Assembly (NCBI RefSeq): GCF_033807715.1
Contig: NC_084601.1
Span: 16,236,690 to 16,300,689 of the forward strand
Direction of reading: 5' to 3'
DNA length: 64,000 nucleotides
DNA from: Cololabis saira
Taxonomy: Eukaryota; Chordata; Actinopteri; Beloniformes; Belonidae
Below, piece by piece: positions 34,418-46,304 of the stretch (position 1 is its first letter; each line of letters begins with the position of its first letter). The notes below the pieces were generated by a model, which was given only the letters and a program-made list of their open reading frames with translations, had not been told where the DNA came from and did no database searches. A program made the translations under genes and the position numbers.

Positions 34418-35713
34418 CAGGGCTGTACAGTGCGACAGTTTTCATCGCATTTGCGAATAAAAATCATCCGGTGCGAAGAGAAATATGTATCCACTCGCAT
34501 TTGTGCGAGTGAGTTGCGTTGGGGTCATGTTAAAAAAAGTGTGAAAATCAATATGAATGTCTCTTGACCTACATCAGCCTTTCTCAACCGGGGTGTTGTC
34601 AAAAAAATTACCTATTCTGACATTTCATATATAAATACCGTATTTTCGCGACCATACGGCCGGGGCGCCGTGTGGAAAGGCTAGTAATACTATTAATACA
34701 TCCATGATCCGACCGCGCGTGGCGACTGCGCCTCGACACGCGGACCAAAATCTTACTCCGCTCAGGAGAAAGTAGTACCTTTTTGAAGTCCCGATCACGG
34801 GACTCTAGCGGGGTTTTGAGCTCTGAACTTTTAAGTCTGGTGTAGAGTTAAGCCTTACCTTATTAAATTAAACCTTTTTCGGGTGGTGAGTAGGATAAAC
34901 AGAGGACAACTTCTGCTGAGTTTGAGAGTACTTTACTGTCCGCTCAACAGTGTAGGATTTTAGAACATCAACACAGCACCTAGTGCTGTATCACTCCGCC
35001 CAATCTAAAACATATTAACAACTACAGATAAACTGACTAGTGTCATTATAGTCCCTGATTTACATCAAAATATAAAGAATATATTTATAAAATAATGAAC
35101 CCTGAATTACCAAAATAACCTTAACAAAAATAAATCTCCTCTTACACTTATAAGGTGAGCATAAATCAATCTTTTTTATGATGTAAAATTGTATGTATTT
35201 ATTGACTTTTATTTATTTATTTAATTTTAGTTGTTAAATTTCTGGAAAAGAAAAAAGTCAAGTCATACATGAGAGAAACAATTCAGTTTGTGTCTAAATA
35301 TTTTTATTGTATGAAACTGAAGATGCATAATGCAAACCTGACATTTACTTTTAGTTCAGTTTGTGGAAAATGGTTGGCCTGGCTTTCTCTTTAAAACTTA
35401 AACAGTTATAAAGCATTACAAACTGTAACAATAGGACAAACGCACAGCATTGTTTTGTATTTTGTGTCTTTCAAATAAAAGACCATTTTTTCCAGTCATA
35501 TGTTCCTCATTCAAGGTTGTTAAAAAAATACTGCTATAATATCGTATCGTTATCGTGACCTCAATATCGTGTATCGTATCGTGAGATTAGTGTATCGTTA
35601 CACCCCTACTAACTGTCCACTCGGGTGTGCTAGTAAATTTTTATTTGTGCTACTAAAATTTTTAACTTGCTAGCACCAGTGCTACCATTCAAAAAAGTAA
35701 GCGTACAGCCCTG
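34418..35713. mobile_element. hAT-like composite element, CAGGGCTGTAC ends
   Basis: The left end CAGGGCTGTACAGTGCG (34418) and the reverse complement of the right end, CAGGGCTGTACGCTTAC (ending 35713), are inverted repeats. ATAAC directly abuts both (34413-34417 and 35714-35718). hAT elements usually duplicate 8 bp, so a 5-bp match is short. GAGTGAGTTGCG and CATTTGTGCGAG near the left end fit a known hAT style in fish. Inside are foreign pieces (TACCGTATTTTCGCGACC near 34637; a TATCGTATCG block at 35541-35609). No transposase remains. Confidence 0.65.
35541..35609. repeat. ATCGTATCGTGA-rich element end
   Basis: A short quasi-repeat of ATCGTATCG and ATCGTGA ending TATCGTTACACCCCTA, like the end of a common fish MITE starting TAGGGGTGTAACGATA. 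Only this one end is present. Confidence 0.45.
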
Positions 35714-35719
35714 ATAACT

Positions 35720-36208
35720 GGGCGTCGTTATCACCCCACACAGGGTGAAGGACACTTGCTGATTCAATCAGAGCACTGGGAATAGCACAGAGATGCATAC
35801 AAGCAGTTGTGTTTCTGAGACAACGACCAAACCCGCAATCATGTGATACCATGTGATACCGTCCTTCTTTGACACTTTCGGAAACTTGTCCCCTTCAAAA
35901 AAAGATATATGCACAAAATAATATATCATGTATTTAATATGACATGTCTAAGAATCACTTGATATTAATAATGCAAACATTTTTTTTACCACCTTATCAA
36001 CATGAGTCACTTTCTCATTGATGTGTCAAGCTGAACTGTTGCATAACTTTTAAGGATCTAAATTTGTTTTCACCCACTGCACCAACTGCTGCCTGCCAGC
36101 TCCAACAAATGAGGAGGGACATTTTCATTTAGTCGATATTTGCACCTCTCATATGGTCCGAATTTTACAGTATCAGACTATTTTAACATAAGTGGTTCTT
36201 TTATTTTA
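35720..36208. other. No supported gene
   Basis: A small direct repeat ATGTGATACC occurs twice near 35840-35860. Otherwise nothing seen. Confidence 0.45.
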
Positions 36209-36210
36209 TA

Positions 36211-36340
36211 TCTCCATCCATCCACCCATACCCATTTATTCCTATTCAGGGTCACAGGGTTCTGCTGGAGCTTATCCCAGCTCTATTCGGGTGAAAGGCA
36301 GTGGTACCCCCTGAACAGATTGCCAGTAATACCGCAGAGC
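36211..36340 (+). repeat. Dispersed fish repeat fragment (CCATCCA/GGGTCACAGGG type)
   Basis: CTCCATCCATCCACCCATAC, then CAGGGTCACAGGGTTCTGCT, GGAGCTTATCCCAGCT and ACAGATTGCCAGT, follow the order of a very common fish repeat. An inverted relative lies at 43218-43356. Superfamily not assigned. Confidence 0.6.
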
Positions 36341-36907
36341 GACAAAATTTTTCTGGATGATTGTTCATGAAACAGAATTGAAATTCGGAATATTTTTTCT
36401 CAGATTGAGGAATTTAAAGTATGTGGATATGGCCCACAGCCCACCAATATCTTTACGGTACAAGAGGAGGAATTGCAAAAACAACTGGTACAAAAGGCAA
36501 ATAAGGGTAAACCTGAGTGCTGATTTTACAGGATCACCGCCCCAAGCCCCCACCTCCTCTGTCTAGACTGTTTCTGTTCTAAAAAAAGAAAAAAACTTAC
36601 TCCATTCATTAGAAATTGTCATATGAATGATATCAGAAAACAAATGCTATCTAAAGTTTTTTTTCTTTGATTCATTTTCATAAATCAAGTAAACTCAGAT
36701 TATATCAACTGCAATGAGCGCTTAAACTGCCTCGCAAAAAGCCTGGAAACATTTTGAATTATTTATTCAAAGCAATGCATTTGTTCTCATTTTATTTGGA
36801 GGGTATAAAGCATCCAGTGACCAGCGTATTAACCAAAAGTCATTATTTCTCATGTTTCAAACTTGAGGCCTTTAGGACTGAAGTGCAGTTCATGCGGGAG
36901 GTGCCTG

Positions 36908-37120
36908 TGGCGCTGAGGATAGAGGCGGTTGCTGGATCGATCTCCATCCCTGTCACACGTTGATATGTCCTTGGGCAGGACACCGAGCCGCATGTTGGCT
37001 CCACTGCAAAAAACAAGCTTTTAGGGGATGACAAGCGGGTGTTCTCATTGTCCCTAATGTTTGCCAGGAAGGGCATTTAAAGTAAAGTGGATGCCAAATC
37101 AATATGCAAAATGTGACGAT
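36908..37120 (+). repeat. SINE-like fragment
   Basis: CTGGATCGATCTCCATCCC resembles a pol III B-box region. It is followed by GTCCTTGGGCAGGACACCGA and, near the end, CCAGGAAGGGCATTTAAAGT and TGCCAAATCAATATGC, the order seen in common tRNA-derived fish SINE-like repeats. No intact A box was identified. Confidence 0.45.
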
Positions 37121-37149
37121 TTGGTATGGTGAGATCTACAGGGTGAAAA

Positions 37150-39280
37150 GAAAACAACAACAAAGAACCGAGTAGCTTTCTTTTTGTTCTGTGTGAAACA
37201 TCCTCAAGTTTGCTCAAATTGTAATTTTTTTTTTTTTATTCAGTCTCCACATCAAAGAGAGATCTGCTTGTTGTCTCGGCTCTCGATCCATCCCTCACGC
37301 TCTGGAGTTTGGGGAGTGAGCACTCACGTACTGCTTAAGTGACCGGTGAGTACTTCAGTCGGTCAATCAATAAATTAGAAAAATGAGATGGCGACACTAA
37401 GCAGCGTGTGCAGTTCACAGGACAGCTCGCCCATTATCTCCTAGCCTGCTGTTTTTTAATCATGTGTTTGTGTGAAAAGCTGACAGCATGGCGGCCCTTT
37501 AGCTTGAGGTCTGTGCGCAGTTGATCAGTCTACCCAGTTAAACATCTTGTTGGTCACTGAGGGTAGGTGGCGGAACTGCAAGCAGAGACACAATCTGGCT
37601 GCCGCAGAGAAGACTGAGACTTAATCAGAAGTTGGCACTGATAACAACACACAGCCCGTGGGACGTTTGGGCAACCTCAGCGCTGATATTGGCGGGGGAG
37701 TCTGGACCCTTGGGGCCCCACTCGTAGCATCTGATCAAAGCATGAACCCTATCAACGTGTAGTCCTTTTTTTTTAATGTGGTAGACCATGTAGAAACTTT
37801 CTTATTTCAATATCTCTTCTTTACAAAGGAAATTGTACTGAATCCGGAAAGATGGTTTATTTTAGTTGCAAGCATTATGGAATGCTTTGTAAATGAATTG
37901 CAAAACAAATACTGTATAGAAGGTAAGCTACATATGTAGTTTTTAAATTATTTGGCACATCACAAGGTAATAAAATGTTTAATAGCAAAACTCGACTTCT
38001 GGCTACATAGCTGAGGGAGACCTTTGTCCAACAAAACCGTATTGTTGTAGGGGATTCTGCACAGCCCACGCCATGTTAAATAAATAAATGAAAGGGAAAG
38101 AACGCTTTGAGCGTAATATCACAGCAGAACAGCAGAGAGAAAAATGGCCCATCTCTGTGCAACACAAACAAAAACCCTGACAAGAACCGAACAAGATCAG
38201 TTACTGCTGAGAACACAGATGTCAACGAGGCGCAGTCGCATTCATCCGATGAATGGCAGTGCACAAGGTTTCCCTTGATGTAGCTCACCAACGCAAATGC
38301 ACTCGGGGATTCCACAAGCGGCTTAATTTATCTCAAACTGGGACTGACGTTCCCTGTGGATCCATATTCACATGTTTATCGCGCACATGTTCAGATGCTG
38401 CGCATGTATGCATTGTTCTCTGAATGCAACAGAGCCTTAATGATCCTCTTGCCACCACTATGTGTTTTTTTCTTTCTTCCATATCTGCGTGTGGCAGCAT
38501 TTTCTCCAGCCTCCACCTGCTGTGGGTGTTTTGGGCTGCCAAGTGGGTCTCGGGTGACGGGATAAAAGTCAGAAAGACAAAGAGCGAAGGAGTCAGTAAA
38601 GCGTGGACCTTCTGCCCCACCCATCTGTTAAAGGGTATAAACCCCAAATGCTTTCCTCACAACGGAGGTAATAAGGGTCCAAAATTTCTTCAGGGCAGCC
38701 GGCTAAAACAACACAACCACACTGTAGCTGCAGGGAGCTTTACACGGGCAAACAACAGACTCCTAATAAGGACAGTCTGGACAGGCATCCCTGGAGGCTC
38801 AAAATGTAGAGGCACAGGATTTCTAGCGCCGTATCTGTCTACATACCTGTCCGTCCATCATTTATCTGCAGCGGTTTCTCGTGAGCCAGATGGAGGCAGA
38901 TGAGGAACACAGTCAAACGCAGGGACATCAGCATCCATAATGTTATCTGAAGCATCTCAGGGGAATGTCTCATTCAAGAAGACATGAAATTTAAATCACC
39001 ACCCCAGAGCCATTTTTTCTTCCTCAGCATGTGTGACAATCATCTTTCAACTCTGTCTACTTCAATTTAGGAGAAATTGCAGACTTGGATATATTTATCA
39101 CAAAAAAAAAAGTGGTCACATGTCAAACATAAGTTGGGGCTTTACTGGTTGTATAAAGATGTGGTTATTCCTGCAGTGATCACCTTGACTTTTATATATT
39201 TATGCAGAAATAATCAGGCAAACTGTATTTTAAAGTTTTTATTCAGTATTAGTTTTTTATTGAATAATTACCTTTTTTGC
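37150..39280. other. 2.1 kb without a supported gene
   Basis: Open frames of up to 159 codons (38424-38903) have no domain, no splice logic and several overlapping frames in other phases. No repeat recognised. Confidence 0.45.
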
Positions 39281-39284
39281 TTAT

Positions 39285-40125
39285 TACCGTATTTTGCGGT
39301 TCATAAGGCACACTGGGTTATAAGGTGCATGATAAAACATTTATAAAGTGAAACAAAACAGTCAGGTAAGTTGAACTTTATTCAACTCATTCACAATAAC
39401 TCAGAATATTGTTCAGTTGTAACAAATACAGAAAAATACACTAATTTTAAATCATTCGTCTTCCACAAATCCACAAATAAAAGGTGGTGGAGGTAAGCGT
39501 CGTACTCCGTCCTGTCCTCTGGTTGGATTATCGTTGCCAACGATAGACACCTGAAGTTAGTGTGAGGTTGGAACAATGTTGTATTCCAACATTTGATTAT
39601 AATTGGATTATGATATAGATTTGAAAGTTGGGTTTACACTAAAACCCTAATGTCAGCTTGACGTCTAATTATAGTAAGCTAACATTGACTAGATGTTGGA
39701 TGATGGTTGGCTACCAGCACTACATCATTAGTTATCAGAAATCAGAATCAGAAATCAGAAAAAGCTTTATTGCCAGGTCAGACATAATCAGACGAGAGAA
39801 CTTGACTCCGGTTTACACCGATGGCACCATTAATACGGACGCCATGTCTAACGTTGTCTGAAGTTGCAACCCTTAACCAACCAAGGACCGACTTTAATGG
39901 TCAGCTGAAGGGTCCGACAATCAGTCAAGCGGAGCGGCATCGTCGCTTACCAAAGTCGCACTAAAACATTGACAGATTTTTGAGCGCAGTGTACCACAAA
40001 AAATTGGTTAGAGGTCAGTAAGCACAATAAAATTCATACAGACTCACCTGATTATAGGGCGCGCTGCCGATTTTTGGGAAAAATTAAGGATCTTAAGTGC
40101 ACATTACATTGAGGAAAATATGGTA
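39285..40125. mobile_element. TACCGTATTTT-type DNA element
   Basis: Left TACCGTATTTTGCGGTTCAT and the reverse complement of the right end, TACCATATTTTCC, form degenerate TIRs over 841 bp. A LINE-tail-like piece (ATCAGAAATCAGAATCAG then AAAGCTTTATTGCCAGGTCA, 39738-39790) is inserted. No transposase or clear target duplication. Confidence 0.55.
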
Positions 40126-40149
40126 ATGTTGTTCTTCATTATACAGTAG

Positions 40150-40283
<134 letters not shown>

Positions 40284-40289
40284 GCACTA

Positions 40290-41690
40290 AAATCTTCAAC
40301 TCAAACAAATATGCAGAAAAGATAAATGTCATAGCTATTTAATGCAACATGAGAACTGTGGGAACTTGTGCAAATACGTTTATTTCATACTTTATAGTCA
40401 GATTATTGTGAACTGGTATATATGACGGATAATTTAGTTTTGTCATCTTTACTTGTTTAACAATATGTTATGAGAGTTTAAACAGAAAAGTCCCTTTTGA
40501 TCTTTCATGTAAAGTTGACTACTATAAACATAACAGTTGACACATTAAAAGGTCTCATCTCATGAAAATAGCCACTAAGCCTTTGAATGAGTGAGAAGAG
40601 GTTTTCCATTGTGCGTCTTCGCCGCTTCTTGGCTCCGTCTTCAGTGCAGACACCTGCACCTCCGCTGGTTTTTTGAGATTAGGACTCCGAATGAAGATGT
40701 GAGAATCCCATGTTCATCAGTGCATTTAAAGAAGTATTTCTGGCCATGTCTTCCATCCCGGAATGGTGTAAAATCAAGTTAACTTTTTGACTTCTAAAAA
40801 TAATCTTATACATGTCTTTGCCTGTTTTCTGTGTGAGCTCATGAATTGTTCACTCGAGCCTTTCAATGTAACATGTATGAGTCAGCATGAAATTTCTAAG
40901 CCAGTCTTGTGTCTGACTTCCTGCAAGCTTAATATGTTGTGTGTAAATCGACACAGCTTAGTCGTGGTAAGTGCGTATCTTTAGTGGTGCAGAGCGGATG
41001 GTTGCCTCTCTTCTCGACTGAACCGCCGCTGTCCCGGTGGGAGCAGTGTCATCGACTAGAATGGTGTCGATCCTTAGCAGCTGGCGCGGGGCAGCTGGTC
41101 CGCGATGCCGCATCCAGTGGGATACAGGCTGGAGGTTGTGATCACACTGCCAGCTCAAATCTGATACGTTTTTTGGCAGTGCGGAAGTTCTAGAAAATGA
41201 ACTCTAGAGAATTATTTGTGACGGACGCAAAGGTAGTTTACCACCCTTGATTTTGATTTGTTTACTGCTGTCGAACACCCGCAGGTACATTTCAACCAGA
41301 TCTGATTGCTAGTAATATATAATGTAAGTAGTTTAAGATTGGAGTCAGATTTGGGCTTGCAGCCTAAATATAGCCTTAATTTCTGACAAGGAATGTGTTT
41401 TCTTGTCAGGTAGTTTTTTTTTTTTAGTTTTTTTTCATTTTTTGACAATTTTTTAATCAACAAAACGGCTCATTTTGTATGTATTGGCTCAAACAAAACG
41501 GTAGTATTTTGAGCTCCTGATGAGTATGACCAGATTACAGGCAATTTCACCGATTACAAAATCAACTCAAGCAGTTAATGTGCAAATTGTAGGCTATTTT
41601 TTTTAATCTCTTTTTGCACGTGTGGGAAAACATTTGAATTGGAGATTTTTTATTCAATAACTAACCAAAGCAAATTAGGGGGAACTACAT
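40290..41690. other. No supported gene; GC-richer patch at 40.97-41.16 kb
   Basis: 40970-41160 is richer in GC and CpG, with a 66-codon open frame on the - strand (containing RQLLRIDTILVDD). No donor splice site follows it and I do not recognise the peptide. The remainder is AT-rich and blank. Confidence 0.4.
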
Positions 41691-41713
41691 ATATGCATGC
41701 ATACATGTATTTA

Positions 41714-41715
<2 letters not shown>

Positions 41716-41747
<32 letters not shown>

Positions 41748-41749
41748 TG

Positions 41750-41807
<58 letters not shown>
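41716..41807. repeat. (GT)n then (TA)n microsatellite
   Basis: A GT tract grades into TATG and pure TA. A matching TA tract (42916-42948) lies on the other side of the hAT element, suggesting the element sits in a TA-rich target. Confidence 0.95.
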
Positions 41808-41810
<3 letters not shown>

Positions 41811-41948
41811 AACTTAACGCGTTAACGATGCGTTAACTTCACGTCCTCTTAACGCCGACAATTTTTTTAACGCATGAGATTAAAAAAAAAAAGGCGCAAC
41901 ATTTCTGGCGCTCGTCGGCATCCGTAGCCTGAGGAAACGTATGGTGGA

Positions 41949-42115
41949 TTGAAAGATGGAGAATTAAAAGGGACTTTTGAATGGTTAGTTCACTTTCAAA
42001 AAGATGCAGATGGTTTGCTGGACAAGACTAAAGTTATTTGCATGTACTGTCGATTTGAAATGAATTACCATCGAAGTACGTCAAGTCTCAAATACCTGCA
42101 GCCAAACACACGAGC
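41949..42115 (+). pseudogene. BED-finger fragment of an hAT transposase
   Basis: About 55 residues read GTFEWLVHFQK, then DKTKVICMYCRF and NYHRSTSSLKYLQ. The C-x2-C pair and the first histidine of a BED-type zinc finger are visible, and the finger is cut off before its last histidine by a MITE insertion. There is no ATG in place (the frame opens on TTG) and no catalytic domain, so this is a remnant. Close to ZBED-type hAT proteins. Confidence 0.65.
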
Positions 42116-42126
42116 AGAGAGCGCCA

Positions 42127-42184
42127 CGACACGCACCGTACCCTACGCCGTATGCTCTGCGTTGGTGTAACGCGGAACCATAAA
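42127..42184. mobile_element. TACGCCGTAGG-type MITE copy
   Basis: Reads CCCTACGCCGTATGCTCTGC then GTTGGTGTAACGCGGAACCATAA, the right half of the palindromic MITE. It interrupts the BED-finger frame, so it is younger than the hAT element. Confidence 0.65.
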
Positions 42185-42913
42185 AGCGCAGCGCCGCGCT
42201 CCCACCTCGTCAAAAGCAGACAACGCTGTAGCAGCTTGCAAAAAAAGACCAGTCAAATCAAACTTTATTTGTTAAGCGCTTTTCTTACAAAATAAAAAAT
42301 GCAACGCAAAGTGGTTTACATAAAACATAAAACTCAATAATGCCCCCCCCGCACACACACACGCGCACAGACGGGCGCATGAGTTTATGGCTGAGCACTG
42401 AGGATTAGGTGAGGAAACGGCTGCACTTTATACAGTAGGTGGAGTAACACTCCCTGCTGTTACATGTGCACTTTATTTGTTTGTAATTTAGTTTTTGTAT
42501 CCCCCTGTTTTGATCCCGCTTAGGAGAAGGGGATATTTTTTGAGCCTTTTATTTTCCTCCATATTTTTGATGCATATGGTTCATTGTTTTACATTGAGCT
42601 GTTTAAAAAAACAAGGAATCTTAAGTTAGTCTTTACAAGTGTAAAGTTGGGGACTACATTGTGTTTGTATTTATGAAGGAATGTTACATTCAGGTCAAAA
42701 GCTTTTTTTGTGGAAAGTTGAATAAACATTGCCATAAAGCAGCATATTTGCCCTTTCTCAGGTTGTTAACAGTATTAAAAACATTAAAAAAAATACCTTG
42801 AGGTAATTTAGAACAGCACAAAATGTGTGAATAAATTAATCGCAATTAATCGCATAGTTAATTACAGAAATCATGGATTAATTAAGATTAAAAATTTTTA
42901 TTGTTGGCCAGCA

Positions 42914-42915
<2 letters not shown>

Positions 42916-42948
<33 letters not shown>
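42916..42948. repeat. (TA)n microsatellite
   Basis: Sixteen TA units at the right side of the hAT relic. Confidence 0.95.
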
Positions 42949-42952
<4 letters not shown>

Positions 42953-43217
42953 TTGTTTGTGTAGTTTTGTTTGTACTTGATGCTCTGACTTATTTGTTCC
43001 CGCTAGTTTGTCTTAAATTGGCAGAATAATTTTTAATCAAAAGAGTCTAATGTGGAACCATAATTTATAAGTACAAAAAAAAAGAAAAAAAGCAGATGAA
43101 GTTTGTCTCTTTACTGGTGTTGTCAATAAAATATTTCAAGTGCATAGACAGAAGACTTAATTTTCCAACATTTGATCAAGTATTAGTATGCATGGTTGTC
43201 TGTCTGTATGTATACGT

Positions 43218-43356
43218 GGCCTTGCGATAGACTGGTGACCTGTCCAGGGTGTACCCCGGCCCCTCGCTTGTAATTTGTTTGGATAAGCTCCAGCAGACAC
43301 CCGTGACCCTGCAAAGGATAAAAACGGGTATAGAAAATGGACGGATGGATGGATGA
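43218..43356 (-). repeat. Dispersed fish repeat fragment, inverted relative
   Basis: GGCCTTGCGATAGACTGGTG, CCTGTCCAGGGTGTACCCCG, GGATAAGCTCCAGCAGACAC and GAAAATGGACGGATGGATGG are the reverse-strand order of the family seen at 36211-36340. Confidence 0.65.
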
Positions 43357-43359
43357 TCA

Positions 43360-46235
43360 AATATTGGACAAGTGTATTTGCTAAACAACATTCTGATCCC
43401 ACTTCAAATGCAGCTTCAGGACATGTAGACATTATAGTTATGAGAGGAAAAAAGATGGATCTCTAAATATTTTTTAATGACTGCAAAATACTCAATGACT
43501 TGAAAGTTGCTTGATTGACAAACCTGCAATGGAAGATCAGCAACCAATAATCAATCAAAAGCAGAAATATACGACAGCAACGCGCAGTTTATGATGCACC
43601 GTTGACTTTGTGGAGGGTTTTGCAGAGGGTTTGTGTCTGATTTTGCACAAACTGCAGTCTTTCTCAAACCTCAGTCAGTCAAGCATTATAAATACTTGTA
43701 ATTTTTGCCCACTGTTTATTTGAAAACTGCCTTGTATGTGCTGGCACACATGAAATGCGTGTTTTCAGTCTTGGCACTGCTATCCAAGCCTCCATTCATG
43801 TTAGTGACTAGGATTTATGCAGTCAGGCACATCATCATTCAGAGGAATGGCATGGAAAACTCGCAGTTATTGAATTCATTCATTTAGCAACGCGAGGATC
43901 TGAGCACTGTTTCTAAGCCGCACCAATAAGCGGCCGCACACAAGTGAAAAAGCACAATTGAACTTTCATGACAGAGTAAAGTTATCATTCATCCATGTCC
44001 CTCGTCACAAACAACTCCGTCAGATGCTGCCATCAAACTTGCCATTGTACATTAAGTTAAGGTCTCATCAATACTTACTGTAACTTGACCCACTGCTAGT
44101 AAGATATACATTCTCAATGACATCCGCATTAATTACACTTTGAAAAAGCTCACAAGAAACTGCAGTTTTTGTACATTATATTATCATTTTCATTCGTTGT
44201 GCAATCCATTACTTGCTTAAGAGATTTACTTTTACTAGGCTTGTCTCAGCTGCACAGTTGCACATCTTAGCTAATGTCGTGATCACTTAAACATTTCAAC
44301 TTGTGGCCGGTCTGATAGCAGAAATATCAGAAACACAGGTGTCATGTCTGGTTGTTTCAAAAAGTTCCGCACTGTAAAAGTTATATCAGCTTAATTAAAG
44401 TGTCTGTAGGCACTCACATGCAAACTAGTTCTGAGCAGGTTTTCCCGTTATGTGTTTAGCTCACACTGAGATAATAATGGTTGCTCAAACTAGAAAGTAA
44501 ACATATTTAAAATGTGTAGATGAACACTATTCATTTAGTTTGTAAAAGAAAGGAACTGTTCACATTTTAACAGGTGTCTGAGTTGAGCGCTCAGTGACAG
44601 TATGGTAGCGAATTAGTATAGAAGCCATGTGTTCCAAGGATTTGCTGCCGTTTATCTTTCTACTTTGTGTAATAAATTTGGATGAGCTGGCTCCCAAAAC
44701 AGACCATGAATGCTTTTCTAAAGAAATATTCAACCAGAAAAAAGTCTATGTGGCAGTATTGTGAATTAGTATTTAGTTCATAACAAATAAATTCTTTTTT
44801 TTACATCTAAAGTCTCATGCGTCACCAGAGATTAGCTGGGGTAGCATATGAGGCCACCCTTCCCAAAACGTTTGACTTCCATATTGGTGTTTAGTCATGC
44901 ATTTCTTTTTTATAAGGAGGACCCTACCTGACAATAATGATAATAAAAAAGGAAAACGAGTAATAATAATAAATCAATGCAGAAAATACCTGTAGAAATA
45001 CATAGTTAAATGTAATACGAACAATGAATATCTGCATATATATTTTAACAAATGTGTTTGTATATGCATTCAGTTATGTGTCATTCCTGCATGAATTATT
45101 ATATGGTTGTATCTGGTAATGAAGTGGTTGCTTCTGAATGGGGCTAAGGCATTTTCAGTCAACTGGGAGAACCTGAGAGAGGCACCTACATCTATCTGCT
45201 ACTTGAGGTAAATATGCTGGTGGTCGACCTAGCACACACCTGATTGGATCACTGCATGCTTGTCGTGAAGGTCGAGACAAGTCTGTCGGGGTCCAGTAAT
45301 TTCAGCCAGGTGTGTCAGAGCAGGACAGCACCTCAAACATGCAGTACAGTGTGTTTGGCAAAACTCACATGTTTCATGTAGAGTTGGTCCGAAATGATTG
45401 CCTCTGATTGTTCAACTGGGACAACTAGTTGACCAATCAAAATCATGTCTTTGATCTCAGAAATATCCACACTATTACCATGCACATACAAAAACACAGT
45501 AATACATACATGTAGAAACAAATGTAAGTTTTTTTTTAGATATTTAATTAATGTTTTTAATGTATTTAATAATGTTGTTTTGCTGTAATTCTCTGGTTGT
45601 ACAGCAGTAGGTTTCCTGAGACCAAAACAATAATTGGTGAACTGGAAGAAACAGTCTCTTGAAACACGTCACATGAAACACGCTCGCTCTGCCAGACTTG
45701 AAGTCACAAAAGGCTTCATGTGATGGTTTCAACCATTGCCAGATTTATTTCAGGAGACAGCAAGATGTTTTTCTCGGGTTGTCCCAGTTGACTGCTTCAG
45801 TGCCTTCAGGACCCGCCGCCCTGTATCTTTTAGATCTTTCTGTGCTCCAACACACTGGATTTGAACGAAGGGATCAACATCAGGTGTCAGGAGGTCATTA
45901 AGAGCTCCACAAGTCAATCTGTGAGTCGCTAATTTGAGCCAGGTTTGTTGGAGCAGGAAAACATCAGTATTAAACAAATGAGCTACTGCGCTCAACCTAA
46001 GCAACCTGTCATGCAGCCAGTCTGTCAAAATGAAAATATTCCGTATTGGGACAGGCTGGCGTCTTATGCAGTACACTCGAGGCGGCTGAACAAGTTGACT
46101 GGCACTAACAAGGCTGTATCGGGCCTGAGAGATACCCTGCATGTCACTGGAAGGTGAGGGGGTGGGAGGAACCTGTATGGCTCAATTACCAATGGACACC
46201 TCGTGTGACACCACCTGACAGAGATGACATCAGTC
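43360..46235. other. 2.9 kb without a supported gene
   Basis: AT-rich. The 130-codon - strand frame at 45750-46142 shows no domain and overlaps other frames. No element ends were found. Confidence 0.45.
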
Positions 46236-46240
46236 AGTAA

Positions 46241-46300
46241 GTGTGTGTGTGCGTGTGCGTGTGCGTGTGCGCGCGTGTGTGTGTGTGTGTGTGTGTGTGT
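46241..46300. repeat. (GT)n/(GC)n microsatellite
   Basis: GT tract with interspersed GC steps; the peptide frames crossing it are artefacts. Confidence 0.95.
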
Positions 46301-46304
46301 ACAT

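Larger units (their letters stand above)
41811..42917 (+). mobile_element. hAT relic flanked by TA tracts
   Basis: The left part has AACGCGTTAACGATGCGTTA. The right part has AATTAATCGCATAGTTAATT and ends TTGTTGGCCAGCACTAATA, features of hAT elements whose ends read TAGTGCTGGCCAA. It holds a BED-finger coding fragment, a TACGCCGTAGG-type MITE insertion (42127-42184) and a LINE-tail-like insertion (about 42245-42345, AATCAAACTTTATTTGTTAA). The left terminus has been lost into the TA tract. Confidence 0.55.

Noticed and set aside
34700..34830. Reverse-strand TTTCTCCTGAGCG, similar to a U3 snoRNA box region
   Set aside because: Only a 13-base match and no other U3 boxes nearby, so no RNA gene is called.
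38424..38903. 159-codon + strand frame
   Set aside because: Overlaps four other frames, has no motif, start context or splice logic, and lies in sequence without other coding signs.
40958..41158. 66-codon - strand frame in a GC-richer patch
   Set aside because: Looks protein-like, but there is no donor splice site after it, and GC-rich DNA produces long open frames by composition.
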